From Candidatus Hydrogenedentota bacterium (GTDB taxonomy: Bacteria; Hydrogenedentota; Hydrogenedentia; Hydrogenedentales; SLHB01): 64,000 nt of DNA. The translations under genes were made by a program, and so were the position numbers. The notes beneath the pieces are model-generated. The model was given only the letters and a program-made list of their open reading frames with translations. It was not told the origin of the DNA and ran no database searches. Below, piece by piece: positions 26,937 to 36,010 of the stretch. The stretch lies in contig JABWCD010000005.1 in NCBI GenBank assembly GCA_013359265.1, forward strand, positions 261,678 through 325,677. Direction: 5' to 3'. How positions within the stretch are numbered: position 1 is the first letter of the stretch; each line of letters begins with the position of its first letter.

Positions 26937-29900
26937 CTAGTCCCCAAGGGTTGACAGGCCGAAATCGACATACTGGCCGCCGCCCGTCTGGTGGCAGTGT
27001 ATCGCAACCGCGTTCTTCTTGCCGGGTTCGAAGAGGGATAGCTGACCCGAGGAGAGCGCGATTCGCTGGTATTCCGTGACGTGGTCCTTGCGGTTCAGCA
27101 GGATTTTACCGTTCACGAAGACTTCGACACCTTCATCGTGATGGAGGTCAACCCACGCGCCGCCGCGCCCGAAATCCTTGGGAAGGTTGATTGATGTGCG
27201 GAGCCAGATGTCGGAACTGTTCCATTCAGTACTCAGCCGTTCTCCTGGCGTTCCTTTCGAGCCAAATCCAGCTTTTCCCTTCTTCCATGCGGAGTCTTTG
27301 AAGTCCGATTCCATCCAATTATCGCCCGGGTCCTCAGTGGTGTACCGCCACGGGTGTCCGTCACGCCCAGTTTGTATAACGGTCACCAGACGCTCGGTGA
27401 CGGCATCTATCGGCTCTATGGCGCCCGTTGGCTTGGCGGCACCGTCCGCAAGTTCGACGAGGAAGAGCGGGTCGGATGGCCAGGCGCCCATAGTCTTCCC
27501 GTAGATTGCCAGACCGCCTTTGGCCTTGGCGTCGGGCTTGACCTCGAACCGGACCCGTACGGGCTTTCCCGTCTTGGCGGCCAGCTTGAAGAGCGCGAGG
27601 GCATCGTCCTTTAACGGCAGGTCATATGCGCCGCCGTACGAGCCGTGATGGTACTGGGCGACGTGGGAGAGCACGCCGCGCGCGTCTGCGGTGTCCATCG
27701 GATAGCGGATGGCGCCGAGCTCGATTCCCTCGAGGGAGACTGTAACCACGGTTGGCCATTGCTTGCCGTCCGACTGCGGGTAGTCCTGCGGATTCTTTCG
27801 TGCAGGCCAATCGAGGCGCTCCTGGTCCGCCTTGCCGCCGACTTCCGCGTACAGCTTAACGCCCTTCACGGAGCCGGGATCGAGGTCCTTCGGAAGTTTC
27901 AGGCGATACTCGATATAGCCCGCGCCATGCCGGTACACCTTGCCTTCGCGTGGGAAGATAGTTGGCGCGGTTTCGGAGGGGCTCGCTTCCGCGAACGCCT
28001 CGACGGGGAACGATAACGCGACCTGATTTGGCGCGCTCCACGCGGCGCCGCCGGTGACGTGGACGACGCAATAGTTCGCGCCAATGCGTTTGCCGTCCTT
28101 ACGGACTTCCGCGATCACGTTCACCAGACCCTCGGCGTCGGGCGCGGCGAAGGAGAATGGGGCTTGCGGTGTGACGCGATACGCAGGGCACTCGATGGCG
28201 CGCTCCTCGGGCTGTATCCACGTCGACCACGGTTTACTATCGACTGTGTTCCCGTCGACGGACAGGCGCAGGGTGAGTCCGGTTTGCTCCGACCAACGGC
28301 TTATCGAGACCGGAATCGTCACCGTTTCGCCTGCTTTGACCACCTGATATGGAGGGCAATCGAGCACAGGGAAATCCGGCGACTGCAATTGCGCGACGGT
28401 GATATTTGCGGGATAGTTGTACATCTTGTCGGAACGGTCGTAGTTCATGAACCCATTGTGTTCCCACTCGATGTCGCTCAGTTCGGTGTACACGTATCCG
28501 ACGCACTTGTCGTATTTCCGAAGCAGGTTGGTCAGGAACAGGAAGACCCACGAGATGTCTCGGTCGCCGGAACCCGCGCTGACGCCGCCGTATTCGGAAT
28601 TGATGAGGGGTGCGGCGCCCTGCTTCCATCCTTCGGCGCAATTGAATGTGCTTCCGGGTTGGGTCTTGTCGATGACTTCCTGAATGTGATCGCGGGCGCG
28701 CGCGAAATCGTCGATATAGAAGTGCCATGAATTGATGTCGGTTACGGTGTGGTCGTAGTAGCAGGGGGAGTTGTCTTCGACCAGGCGTGTTGGGTCGAGC
28801 GACTTGGCCTTGAGGTACATGTCGCGCACCCATTCCTGGGTGTTTCGGTCATAGCCCTGATCGCCGATGCCCCATGTCTCGTTGAACAGCACCCAAGCGA
28901 AGATGCTGGGATGATTGAAATCGCGCGCGATCTGCGCGGTCATCGTGTCCTCCCACGCCTTGCGCGACCGGTCCGATTTTTTCCACCAGTTCGGTGTGTC
29001 GGTCATCAAGAGCACGCCCAACTTGTCCGCCCAATACAGCGCGCGCGGTTCCTCGACCTTGATGTGGATGCGCAGCATGTTCAGGCCGTAGGCTTTCGCC
29101 TTCTCGTAATCGCGGCGGATGTAGTCGTCGTCGGGGTGCGTGTGGATTCCGTCGGGGTTGAATGACTGATGCAAGGCGCCGCGCAGGTAAATGGGTTTGT
29201 TGTTGAGCAGGATGTACTCGTAGTCGCTGCCCATATACTTCCCGCGCGAAATCTTTCGCATGCCGAAATACGTCTTCACGGAATCGACTGTCATGCCATC
29301 CTGCAAAAGTTCGATCGTCGCGTCGTACAGGTTCGGATCGTCTGGCGACCATAATTCAGGATTTGGAATGGGCAGCGTCACCGAGAGTTCGTTATAGCCC
29401 TTGCCCCCAAGATTCGAATCCTTGACAGCGAAAGTTTGGCTGGCGTGGGCCGCCTTCACCTTAATCGTGTATTCGCCGTCCTTTGCCAACCAGAGCGCAA
29501 TGTCGAACTGTGCAGTTCCATTGTCGATGTTTGGATAGATGCGCGCGCTGCGAATCTCGGACTTGGGACGCGATTCGAGGTAGACGGTTTGCCAGATGCC
29601 GCCGGTTTGTGTGTACCAGCCGATTTGTTTACCCGTCGGGAGGTCGGGGTCCGTGTTGTCAACTGCGCGTACCGTGAGGCGGACTGTTTCGCCGGGCTTC
29701 GCAACATCCGTGATATCAACGGAGAATGGAACATAGCCGCCCTCGTGGGCGCCTACCTGTGTGCCATTCGCCCATACGGTCGCCGACCAATCAATCGCGC
29801 CGAACGTTACGACGATGCGCGGGCCTGCATCCGCGGGAATCGCGACATCGCGTTCGTACCACGCCACGCCGTTGTACTGCGTGTCCTGGATCCCCGACAG

Positions 29901-30131
29901 TTTGCTCTGCCATGGAAACGGGACGTTGATCTTTTTTGAGTAGGTGTGCTGTTTATACCACTCCTCTTTGATCCCGACGTCCTGCGGATCAAAGTCGAAA
30001 CGCCACTCACCGTTCAAATTCATCCATGGCCGCGCCCAGTCGGGCCGCGGATGGGCTTCGATGGGTTGCCATTCGCTGCCGACTGCAGCAAGAGAGGAGA
30101 CTAATCCGAAAACGAGAAGACGAGCGGTCAT
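26937..30131 (-). CDS. Secreted glycoside hydrolase family 2 (beta-galactosidase/glucuronidase-like)
   Basis: 1064 residues with signal peptide about 1-18. Domain order is GH2 sugar-binding jelly roll (35-190), immunoglobulin-like domain (190-300) and TIM barrel (300-590) with acid/base E418 in WVLFNETWG and nucleophile E513 in INSEYGG. About 470 C-terminal residues follow, ending in a second galactose-binding-like module (about 940-1064). It removes beta-linked sugars from the non-reducing end of polysaccharides; the exact sugar is not known. The ATG at 30131 has GGAGCA upstream and begins the signal peptide. It is divergent from the O-antigen-ligase-like gene. Confidence 0.92.
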   Translation of the reverse strand: MTARLLVFGLVSSLAAVGSEWQPIEAHPRPDWARPWMNLNGEWRFDFDPQDVGIKEEWYKQHTYSKKINVPFPWQSKLSGIQDTQYNGVAWYERDVAIPADAGPRIVVTFGAIDWSATVWANGTQVGAHEGGYVPFSVDITDVAKPGETVRLTVRAVDNTDPDLPTGKQIGWYTQTGGIWQTVYLESRPKSEIRSARIYPNIDNGTAQFDIALWLAKDGEYTIKVKAAHASQTFAVKDSNLGGKGYNELSVTLPIPNPELWSPDDPNLYDATIELLQDGMTVDSVKTYFGMRKISRGKYMGSDYEYILLNNKPIYLRGALHQSFNPDGIHTHPDDDYIRRDYEKAKAYGLNMLRIHIKVEEPRALYWADKLGVLLMTDTPNWWKKSDRSRKAWEDTMTAQIARDFNHPSIFAWVLFNETWGIGDQGYDRNTQEWVRDMYLKAKSLDPTRLVEDNSPCYYDHTVTDINSWHFYIDDFARARDHIQEVIDKTQPGSTFNCAEGWKQGAAPLINSEYGGVSAGSGDRDISWVFLFLTNLLRKYDKCVGYVYTELSDIEWEHNGFMNYDRSDKMYNYPANITVAQLQSPDFPVLDCPPYQVVKAGETVTIPVSISRWSEQTGLTLRLSVDGNTVDSKPWSTWIQPEERAIECPAYRVTPQAPFSFAAPDAEGLVNVIAEVRKDGKRIGANYCVVHVTGGAAWSAPNQVALSFPVEAFAEASPSETAPTIFPREGKVYRHGAGYIEYRLKLPKDLDPGSVKGVKLYAEVGGKADQERLDWPARKNPQDYPQSDGKQWPTVVTVSLEGIELGAIRYPMDTADARGVLSHVAQYHHGSYGGAYDLPLKDDALALFKLAAKTGKPVRVRFEVKPDAKAKGGLAIYGKTMGAWPSDPLFLVELADGAAKPTGAIEPIDAVTERLVTVIQTGRDGHPWRYTTEDPGDNWMESDFKDSAWKKGKAGFGSKGTPGERLSTEWNSSDIWLRTSINLPKDFGRGGAWVDLHHDEGVEVFVNGKILLNRKDHVTEYQRIALSSGQLSLFEPGKKNAVAIHCHQTGGGQYVDFGLSTLGD

Positions 30132-30183
30132 GCGAGTGCTCCGGCTGTTGCGGGAAGACAAGGATCGTTATCCTAGTGCGCGT

Positions 30184-32028
30184 ATGGCAAACATTCAACC
30201 GAGCGTGCAGGCGAAGAAAACGGACGATGGACGCGTCCGGACCCTGATAGTCACAGCCACGGTCGCGTCGACGGCGTTGCTGTACTCGACGCAATTGGCC
30301 TCGTTCCTCCACATCAAGCTATTCGCCCTGACCTTTGGCCTGGCGTTGCTTGGCGTTGTCAGCGCGTTCTCGCGCACGTATCCAGCACGGAGCGCTTCGA
30401 GCGTTGTCGGCATCACCTTGACCACGTTTTTTGTGGCTGGATTCGTCAGTCAACTTACCGATCAACAGAATTCCGGGCCAACCCAGGGCGATAGCGGTTT
30501 CGTTGCGATGATTGGACTCGTGTTGCCGCTGTTCGGTCTTTTCGCATCCGTACCACTAACGAATGAGAGACACCGCCGCACGGTACTGAACGCGATAATC
30601 GCAACTGCGACCGTAGCCGCCGTTTTGGGGATTGGACAATTCGCAGGGCTCGCGCCGTTCCTCTTCCCGGCGTACCCGGGTTCATCACCCATTTACTCTG
30701 TGTTCGGCAATTCTGGACTGCTTGGTGGCTACATTGCCGCCGCGATGCCGCTTCTCCTGGGAAAGTATCTGCAGGGACGATCCTGGCAACCGTTGACGCT
30801 CGCGGTGTTAGGCGTGCTCGGTTGCGCTCTGCTGCTGACCGGTGCGCGAACTGCGTGGCTTGCGTGCGCGATTGGCTGCGCCGTCGCCGTGTGGAAATTT
30901 CCAAACGTGCGCGGGGCGGGGGGGGCGGCGCTGATCCTAACGAGTGTCGCGACTCTATGCGTCCTATTTGCACCAGCCGCGACCGTATCGCGCGTGGCGA
31001 TGACGTTTTCGTCCGTCGATGATGGAGCGAACCTACGGTGGTGGTTTTGGGCGGGTGCGTGGGAAATGGTCAAAGCCCACCCGATCGCGGGAATTGGCAT
31101 GGGGCGGTTTGCCGTGGAGAGTCCGCTGGCACTCGGCAGCGTACTTTGGGCGCCGGGGGGCGAGCGGTTCATGCACAACACGTTACTGACTGAGCATCCG
31201 CACAATGACCTGTTGCTGCTCTGGGCCGAGCTTGGAGTGTTTGGCGTCGCGCTGGCAGTGTTTCTGTTTCTCAAGGTGATACGGTGTAGCGGGCCGGAGT
31301 GGGGCGGTCTCGCCGCGCTGTTCGTGTTTGCATTGTTCAATTCGCCGCTTCACAGCCCACCGCATGCGCTTGCAGGCGTATTGCTTGCCGTCAGCTTGTT
31401 GTCTCGCGTACCGCCGGGCATCGAAAAACGAACGCTCCTCGACGCCGCAGGGTTTCGTTTCATTGGACTGTTGGTCGTATTTGCGCCTGTCCTGTATTGG
31501 AATGCTCTAATGCTTCCGAGTCACGCGTTACAGAAGGCCCAGACTGCGCACATTCGGGGTGATTCTGTGATCGCCCTGTACAAGGAAGCGGCACGATCGC
31601 CCGGGATTCTCGCTGCGGAAATTGACGAGAAATACGCCATTGCGTTGCTCGACGCGGGGGACTACACGAATGCGCGGGACCATTTTGCGAAGGCCTTGCA
31701 GAACGGCGACAGCGGCGCGCTGTATTTGGGTCTCGGCACTGCTGAGTACCTCTTGAACAACCGTCTACCTGCGTACGTCGCCCTTGAACAAGCGATCCGC
31801 CGTTGGCCGTCGCACGTTGACGCGTGGCGATTGTTGCTGCGCGTATCTCCGGACGGTCAGCGGGGCGAGTGGCTCGCGCAGTCAAAGCGTTTCCTGCGCG
31901 CGGAAGAGTTTTCCTCGCTCGAGTCCGAGTCCCAGCGCCTCGCAGGCAGCGCAGGCCCTCGAGCTATTCTTTTAACAGGTCTGCCTGGAACGGAACTGCC
32001 TGCAGGACGCTACGGCTGCGGACAGTGA
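30184..32028 (+). CDS. O-antigen ligase/polymerase-like membrane protein with C-terminal TPR
   Basis: 614 residues. Ten to twelve hydrophobic segments occupy residues 15-445. The Wzy_C/O-antigen ligase region contains TGARTAWLACAIG (about 218), a periplasmic loop with AHPIAGIGMGRF and HNTLLTEHPHNDLLLLWAELG, whose His residues are typical of WaaL/Wzy-type glycan ligases. The C-terminal 150 residues hold TPR-like helices (IDEKYAIALLDAGDYTNARDHF). It probably joins or polymerises surface glycan, and fits with kdsB in indicating an LPS-bearing envelope. An in-frame ATG at 30130 is possible. It ends convergently, overlapping the next gene by 65 bases. Confidence 0.85.
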   Translation: MANIQPSVQAKKTDDGRVRTLIVTATVASTALLYSTQLASFLHIKLFALTFGLALLGVVSAFSRTYPARSASSVVGITLTTFFVAGFVSQLTDQQNSGPTQGDSGFVAMIGLVLPLFGLFASVPLTNERHRRTVLNAIIATATVAAVLGIGQFAGLAPFLFPAYPGSSPIYSVFGNSGLLGGYIAAAMPLLLGKYLQGRSWQPLTLAVLGVLGCALLLTGARTAWLACAIGCAVAVWKFPNVRGAGGAALILTSVATLCVLFAPAATVSRVAMTFSSVDDGANLRWWFWAGAWEMVKAHPIAGIGMGRFAVESPLALGSVLWAPGGERFMHNTLLTEHPHNDLLLLWAELGVFGVALAVFLFLKVIRCSGPEWGGLAALFVFALFNSPLHSPPHALAGVLLAVSLLSRVPPGIEKRTLLDAAGFRFIGLLVVFAPVLYWNALMLPSHALQKAQTAHIRGDSVIALYKEAARSPGILAAEIDEKYAIALLDAGDYTNARDHFAKALQNGDSGALYLGLGTAEYLLNNRLPAYVALEQAIRRWPSHVDAWRLLLRVSPDGQRGEWLAQSKRFLRAEEFSSLESESQRLAGSAGPRAILLTGLPGTELPAGRYGCGQ

Positions 32029-33442
32029 ACCCCTCATTCTCGCCGGCGACGACATTTAACTGATAGTAGGTGTCCGTGTTGACGGTTGCGACGATCGCGT
32101 TGGGTATAGGGGCCGGTTGGCTGACTGAGACACCTTCGATTTGCAGGTCGAGCGCGATCGCGAGATCGGGCTTTTCGGATTGGGCTTCGATGATTACGTT
32201 CCTGCCGTGCCGGTCCAGCCAGCTTGATCCGGTCGTCAGCCAGCGGACAGAACACGTACCCTCCTTTACGCCGGACATAACCGGAATTCTGTACCGGTCG
32301 GGAAGGGACCTCATAACCGCGCTGTGGCTCACGATCGCCTGCAGTTCGACGATGGGCTGCAAACCCGAGACAGCGCCAAACGAGCCGAGGCCGACAGCGG
32401 CGACGAACGCACCCTGCACAATCCACGCCTCGATGGATTGAGGAATGCGCGCGGCGCCGAACGATAGAATGACAATGAGCGAGAGGACGGCAGGTATTAA
32501 GGGCGCGTAGGGCAGCCACGGCGCCAGCATCCACATCGCGAGGTAGGTGAAGGAGGACAGGAGAACGCCCGGGCCGATCAGTCGGGACCATGAAACGTTA
32601 CGCACGCCGGCGGCGCGGAACCCTATCCAGAGGCCGATTGGCCACGCCAGCAACAGACTGCCGGCACATACGAGGCGCGCGGCGAAAAGTTGGCGCGCAA
32701 GCAGATCGTAAACCGGACCGAAGCCCGTGGGAACGTCGCGGCCTACTTGCCGCATCACCATCAGGGAAATATACATTCCCGCGGTCGCTGCGGCGACGGT
32801 GGCCATTCCTCCGACCAGCGTCAGCAGCCACGCCCGGCTTTTTGGGCTACGCACCGCGTGCATGCTGTCAATTGCCGGTTCGTCGTCGCGCAGGACGGCA
32901 TGGCATTGCCAACATCGGTCGAACTCGTCACTATTCTGCGCGCCGCACGACTTGCAGATGCGATACGGGCTGAGATCGATTCCGCTGTCGCTGTCTCGAA
33001 GCCGCAAATCCTCCCGTTTCACATCCGTCGACGGCGAGCGCAGGCGCTGGACGGAGCGCGCCGCGGTGGGGTGCGCGGGATTGATTCGGACCACCTGCTC
33101 CCAGGTATGGGCGGCTTCCGCGGCGCGGCCGGCCACCTCGTACACGCGGGCAAGCTGTTCCCAGACCGCGATTTCATTCGGCCACACGAGCGTAATCGCA
33201 TGAAGTTCCGCGATCGCTTCATCGTACAGGCCGAGCCGGTAGTAGGTCGCGGCGAGATAGCGCAATACGTTGAGTTTTTTGTTCCAGTTCTTTTTGAGAA
33301 TGAGCAGGTGTTTGAGCGCGTCGTTGTATTCCCACGCCATGTAAAGTTTCTTGGCGAGGCTCCAACGCCGCCCGTTGTCGTCCGGGTTAACGGCAACGTA
33401 TTGGGACAACTGTTCGAGGTCCGATTTGCTTTCGGTTTTCAT
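31964..33442 (-). CDS. Membrane protein with N-terminal TPR and zinc ribbon
   Basis: 492 residues. TPR units cover about 20-135 (ALKHLLILKKNWNKKLNVLR, VLRYLAATYYRLGLYDEAIA). A zinc ribbon follows (CKSCG...CWQC, about 162-181), then five hydrophobic segments (210-370) and a periplasmic-type beta-rich tail. No known family is recognised. It is the last gene of the operon puuD-like / glutaminyl cyclase / GAF kinase / small membrane protein, 20 bases after the latter. A regulatory or scaffold role for the membrane is only a guess. The frame extends upstream, but the ATG at 33442 avoids overlap and starts the soluble domain. Confidence 0.8.
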   Translation of the reverse strand: MKTESKSDLEQLSQYVAVNPDDNGRRWSLAKKLYMAWEYNDALKHLLILKKNWNKKLNVLRYLAATYYRLGLYDEAIAELHAITLVWPNEIAVWEQLARVYEVAGRAAEAAHTWEQVVRINPAHPTAARSVQRLRSPSTDVKREDLRLRDSDSGIDLSPYRICKSCGAQNSDEFDRCWQCHAVLRDDEPAIDSMHAVRSPKSRAWLLTLVGGMATVAAATAGMYISLMVMRQVGRDVPTGFGPVYDLLARQLFAARLVCAGSLLLAWPIGLWIGFRAAGVRNVSWSRLIGPGVLLSSFTYLAMWMLAPWLPYAPLIPAVLSLIVILSFGAARIPQSIEAWIVQGAFVAAVGLGSFGAVSGLQPIVELQAIVSHSAVMRSLPDRYRIPVMSGVKEGTCSVRWLTTGSSWLDRHGRNVIIEAQSEKPDLAIALDLQIEGVSVSQPAPIPNAIVATVNTDTYYQLNVVAGENEGFTVRSRSVLQAVPFQADLLKE

Positions 33443-33462
33443 GCGCCGGCCCGGCCCCGTAG

Positions 33463-33732
33463 TTAGCGCTTCTTCTGCTTCTTCGCTTGCTTGGCTTCGG
33501 CGGAACGCCGCCGCTCGTTGTTGCGTTGGATGATCAGGTTTGCGATATAGGTGACGAAAGCCGACACAAAAGCGGCGACGACGATGCCCATTGCGAATGG
33601 GATTTCGCGTGACAGGTGCTCTTGCGTCACCTGGTACGCAATGTAGACGCTCGGCCCGGCGAGGACAAGCGACGTGACGAGCCAGAATCCCCAACCCGCG
33701 GCCTCGAGTCGAAACGATTTCGGATTACCCAT
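33463..33732 (-). CDS. Small two-pass membrane protein, unknown
   Basis: 89 residues with two hydrophobic segments (WLVTSLVLAGPSVYIAY about 17-33 and FAMGIVVAAFVSAFVTYIANL about 46-66) and a very basic tail (RRRSAEAKQAKKQKKR). No family recognised. It lies 3 bases after the GAF histidine kinase and 20 bases before the zinc-ribbon protein, so it is part of the same transcript; it might serve as a membrane partner for one of them. Confidence 0.75.
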   Translation of the reverse strand: MGNPKSFRLEAAGWGFWLVTSLVLAGPSVYIAYQVTQEHLSREIPFAMGIVVAAFVSAFVTYIANLIIQRNNERRRSAEAKQAKKQKKR

Positions 33733-33735
33733 GCC

Positions 33736-35001
33736 TCACTCCTGCCCATCCACTTCTTGCGGTATTACGACGCGGAACAGCGCGCCGCCGTCCGGCGCGC
33801 GCGATACGGTGATTTGGCCGCCGTGCTCGACCACGATCTTCTGGGTTACCGCAAGCCCCAGCCCGGTGCCACGCGACCCCTTGGTGGAGAAGAAGGGATC
33901 GAAAATCTGCCGCGCGATTTCGTCGGGTACGCCGGGGCCGTTGTCCGCGACTTCAATGATCAGCGCGCCCGAATCCGCGGTTTCCGCGTGGAGGCGAATC
34001 ACACCGTTCGTTCGCGGCACGGCGTCCGCCGCGTTCGACACGAGATTCAACAAGACACGGTATAGGCCGCGTTGATCGGCGCGCACCGTGGGCGCCGCAC
34101 GGGCACAATCGATGTGCAGCCCGATTTCCTTCTTTGCCACTGTGCCGGAGACGGTGTCGCTCACGTCTTTCACGACGGTGCGAACGTCGAAGGGTTCGAT
34201 GAGCGGTTTTCGCGGCTTCGAGAACGACAGCATGTCCTCGACGAAGTCGGAAATCTTTTGCGTGCTTCGCTTGAAAATTGGCCAACTTCGCAGGATGAAT
34301 TCCGAGTTGTTCTGGCTCAATCCCTGATCGATAAGATCGACGCTCCCGCTGAGGCCGGTGATGATGTTCTTGGTATAGTGCGAAAGACCGGCGACGGCCT
34401 GGCCGATTGCGGCCAGGCGTTCCGCGCGTAAGTTCTGTTCGATCAGCCGCGCATTCGCGATTGACGTAGCGACCAGACTCCCGAACATCTCCATTACGTG
34501 CAGGTCAGCGTTGGTGAACGGTCCGCCGCCGACTTTATTCACGACCTCGAGTACGCCGATCAGGGCGTCACGGTCCACGAGTGGTACAGCCAGAAGCGAA
34601 CGTGTTTCAAAGCCGCTTGTCTCGTCGGCCTGTTTGAAGAAGCGGTCGTCCGTGCGCGCGTCTGCCACGCTAACGGACTGGCGGGTGAGTGCCGCGCTGC
34701 CCGCAATGCCCTGGCCCAGCTTGAGTCGCACTTCGCGCTTCAGGGCGCTTTGGTCTCCCGATTCTCCCAAGGCCACCTCGAAGTAGAGGTCCTCGGTGAT
34801 CGCGTCGTACAGCATGAGCGCACACGCTTCAGCCTGTGCGACCTGTTTGCTTTCTTCCATGATGGAGAGGAGGAGAGTCGGGAGGTCGGTGACGAGGACT
34901 ACGAGGCGGTGGACGCGGTACAGCACGTCGACCGTGCGTCGCAGGTCGTCGGGCGCGATTTCGTGCAGCCAGGCGGCCGTGTCGAGAGTGTGCTGTGTCA
35001 C
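33736..35001 (-). CDS. Cytosolic GAF-domain sensor histidine kinase
   Basis: 421 residues, no membrane segments. The GAF domain spans about 30-185 (RSLLAVPLVDRDALIGVLEVVN). The phospho-acceptor is H208 in VAGLSHYTKNI, a non-classical HisKA, and the ATPase domain has NLVSNAADAV (N box), VADNGPGVP (G1), FDPFFSTK and GTGLGLAV (G2). The N-terminus is helical. No response regulator is adjacent. Only one base separates it from the glutaminyl cyclase upstream and three from the small membrane protein downstream. A gas, small-molecule or redox ligand for the GAF domain is likely from the family, but cannot be named. Confidence 0.92.
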   Translation of the reverse strand: MTQHTLDTAAWLHEIAPDDLRRTVDVLYRVHRLVVLVTDLPTLLLSIMEESKQVAQAEACALMLYDAITEDLYFEVALGESGDQSALKREVRLKLGQGIAGSAALTRQSVSVADARTDDRFFKQADETSGFETRSLLAVPLVDRDALIGVLEVVNKVGGGPFTNADLHVMEMFGSLVATSIANARLIEQNLRAERLAAIGQAVAGLSHYTKNIITGLSGSVDLIDQGLSQNNSEFILRSWPIFKRSTQKISDFVEDMLSFSKPRKPLIEPFDVRTVVKDVSDTVSGTVAKKEIGLHIDCARAAPTVRADQRGLYRVLLNLVSNAADAVPRTNGVIRLHAETADSGALIIEVADNGPGVPDEIARQIFDPFFSTKGSRGTGLGLAVTQKIVVEHGGQITVSRAPDGGALFRVVIPQEVDGQE

Positions 35002-35002
35002 G

Positions 35003-36010
35003 TTAATCCAGGCGCGCCTGCGCGTCCAGAAACGACTCTATCGCAGGCAATGCATGGTAGATCACGTCTCCGACAGCCTGCAAACTTGCGGGGCAAACGC
35101 GATCGATTGTATCGCGCTCGGTATGCCAATTCGCGCCGTGCTCGAGCGGCGAGCCGCCGTACTCGTAGTCGATTAGATTCATGCAGGGCACGCCGGCGAG
35201 TCGAAACGGCATATGGTCGTCTTCAATCACGCGTGGATCGGCGAGAAAGTGGCGCTCGTGGCCGTGTTCCGCCGCCGTTTTCCACACTGCGTTTTGCAGC
35301 CACGATGGGGCGCCCGCGTCGCGGAAGACTCCCAGATAACAATCGCCGATCATATCGAGGTTGATGAGGACTTTCAGGTGGGCCAGTTCCTTCGTGCGCC
35401 GTAGCCGCCGAACCATATCGCGGCTGCCGTAGAGGCTGTCGGCACTGGACCATTCTTTCAGCGCTTCTTCGCCGTCGAACCAAACCAGCCAGATTGTGCG
35501 GCCGTCGCGCGTGGGGCCTAGTGCGCGCGCCATCTCAATCATCCAGGCGGTGGTCGAGCCGCCGTCGTTCGCGCCGACAAAGCGAATATCTTCAAAATAC
35601 TTGGTATCGTAATGATTGCTCAGGGCGATGACGCCGTCCCTATTGCCTTTCACGACGGCTACGAGGTTCACCATCGCCCGTTTACCCAAGGGAGTGTCAG
35701 CGTCGAATGGGAAGGTCCTGAACTCAAGACCGGCAGCTTCAACCTCAGTCCGGATCAATTGACGTACGGTTTCGGCCTCGGGAGAACCGGGAGGGCGCGG
35801 CCCGATGGCCACGATCCGTTTCAGCGTATCGTATGCTCGCTCGCCCTGAAAGGTGCCCGTGCCGGTTGCCGCGGAGGCGCGTTGGTTCTCGTCCTTGTAT
35901 GCGACGCGTTTTATGCCGAACGCAACGAGCAGCAAGAGCGCGAACGCGCCAATACCAGCGATGGCGATGAAACGCATGGGGCCACGGCCAATTTTTTTGT
36001 CAGACGACAT
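35003..36010 (-). CDS. Animal-type glutaminyl-peptide cyclotransferase (M28-fold), membrane-anchored
   Basis: 335 residues. One N-terminal transmembrane anchor (13-33), then an M28-type zinc hydrolase domain. Its motifs match vertebrate glutaminyl cyclase rather than aminopeptidases: SNHYDTK, GANDGGST (D149), FDGEEALKEW followed by SADSLYGSRD (E181, E182), IEDDHMPF (H266) and NWHTERD (W295, H296). A single zinc is expected from D149, E182 and H296. QCs turn N-terminal Gln into pyroglutamate on exported proteins. An M28 aminopeptidase remains the alternative. It overlaps the class I amidotransferase gene by 11 bases and precedes the GAF kinase by 1 base. Confidence 0.85.
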   Translation of the reverse strand: MSSDKKIGRGPMRFIAIAGIGAFALLLLVAFGIKRVAYKDENQRASAATGTGTFQGERAYDTLKRIVAIGPRPPGSPEAETVRQLIRTEVEAAGLEFRTFPFDADTPLGKRAMVNLVAVVKGNRDGVIALSNHYDTKYFEDIRFVGANDGGSTTAWMIEMARALGPTRDGRTIWLVWFDGEEALKEWSSADSLYGSRDMVRRLRRTKELAHLKVLINLDMIGDCYLGVFRDAGAPSWLQNAVWKTAAEHGHERHFLADPRVIEDDHMPFRLAGVPCMNLIDYEYGGSPLEHGANWHTERDTIDRVCPASLQAVGDVIYHALPAIESFLDAQARLD

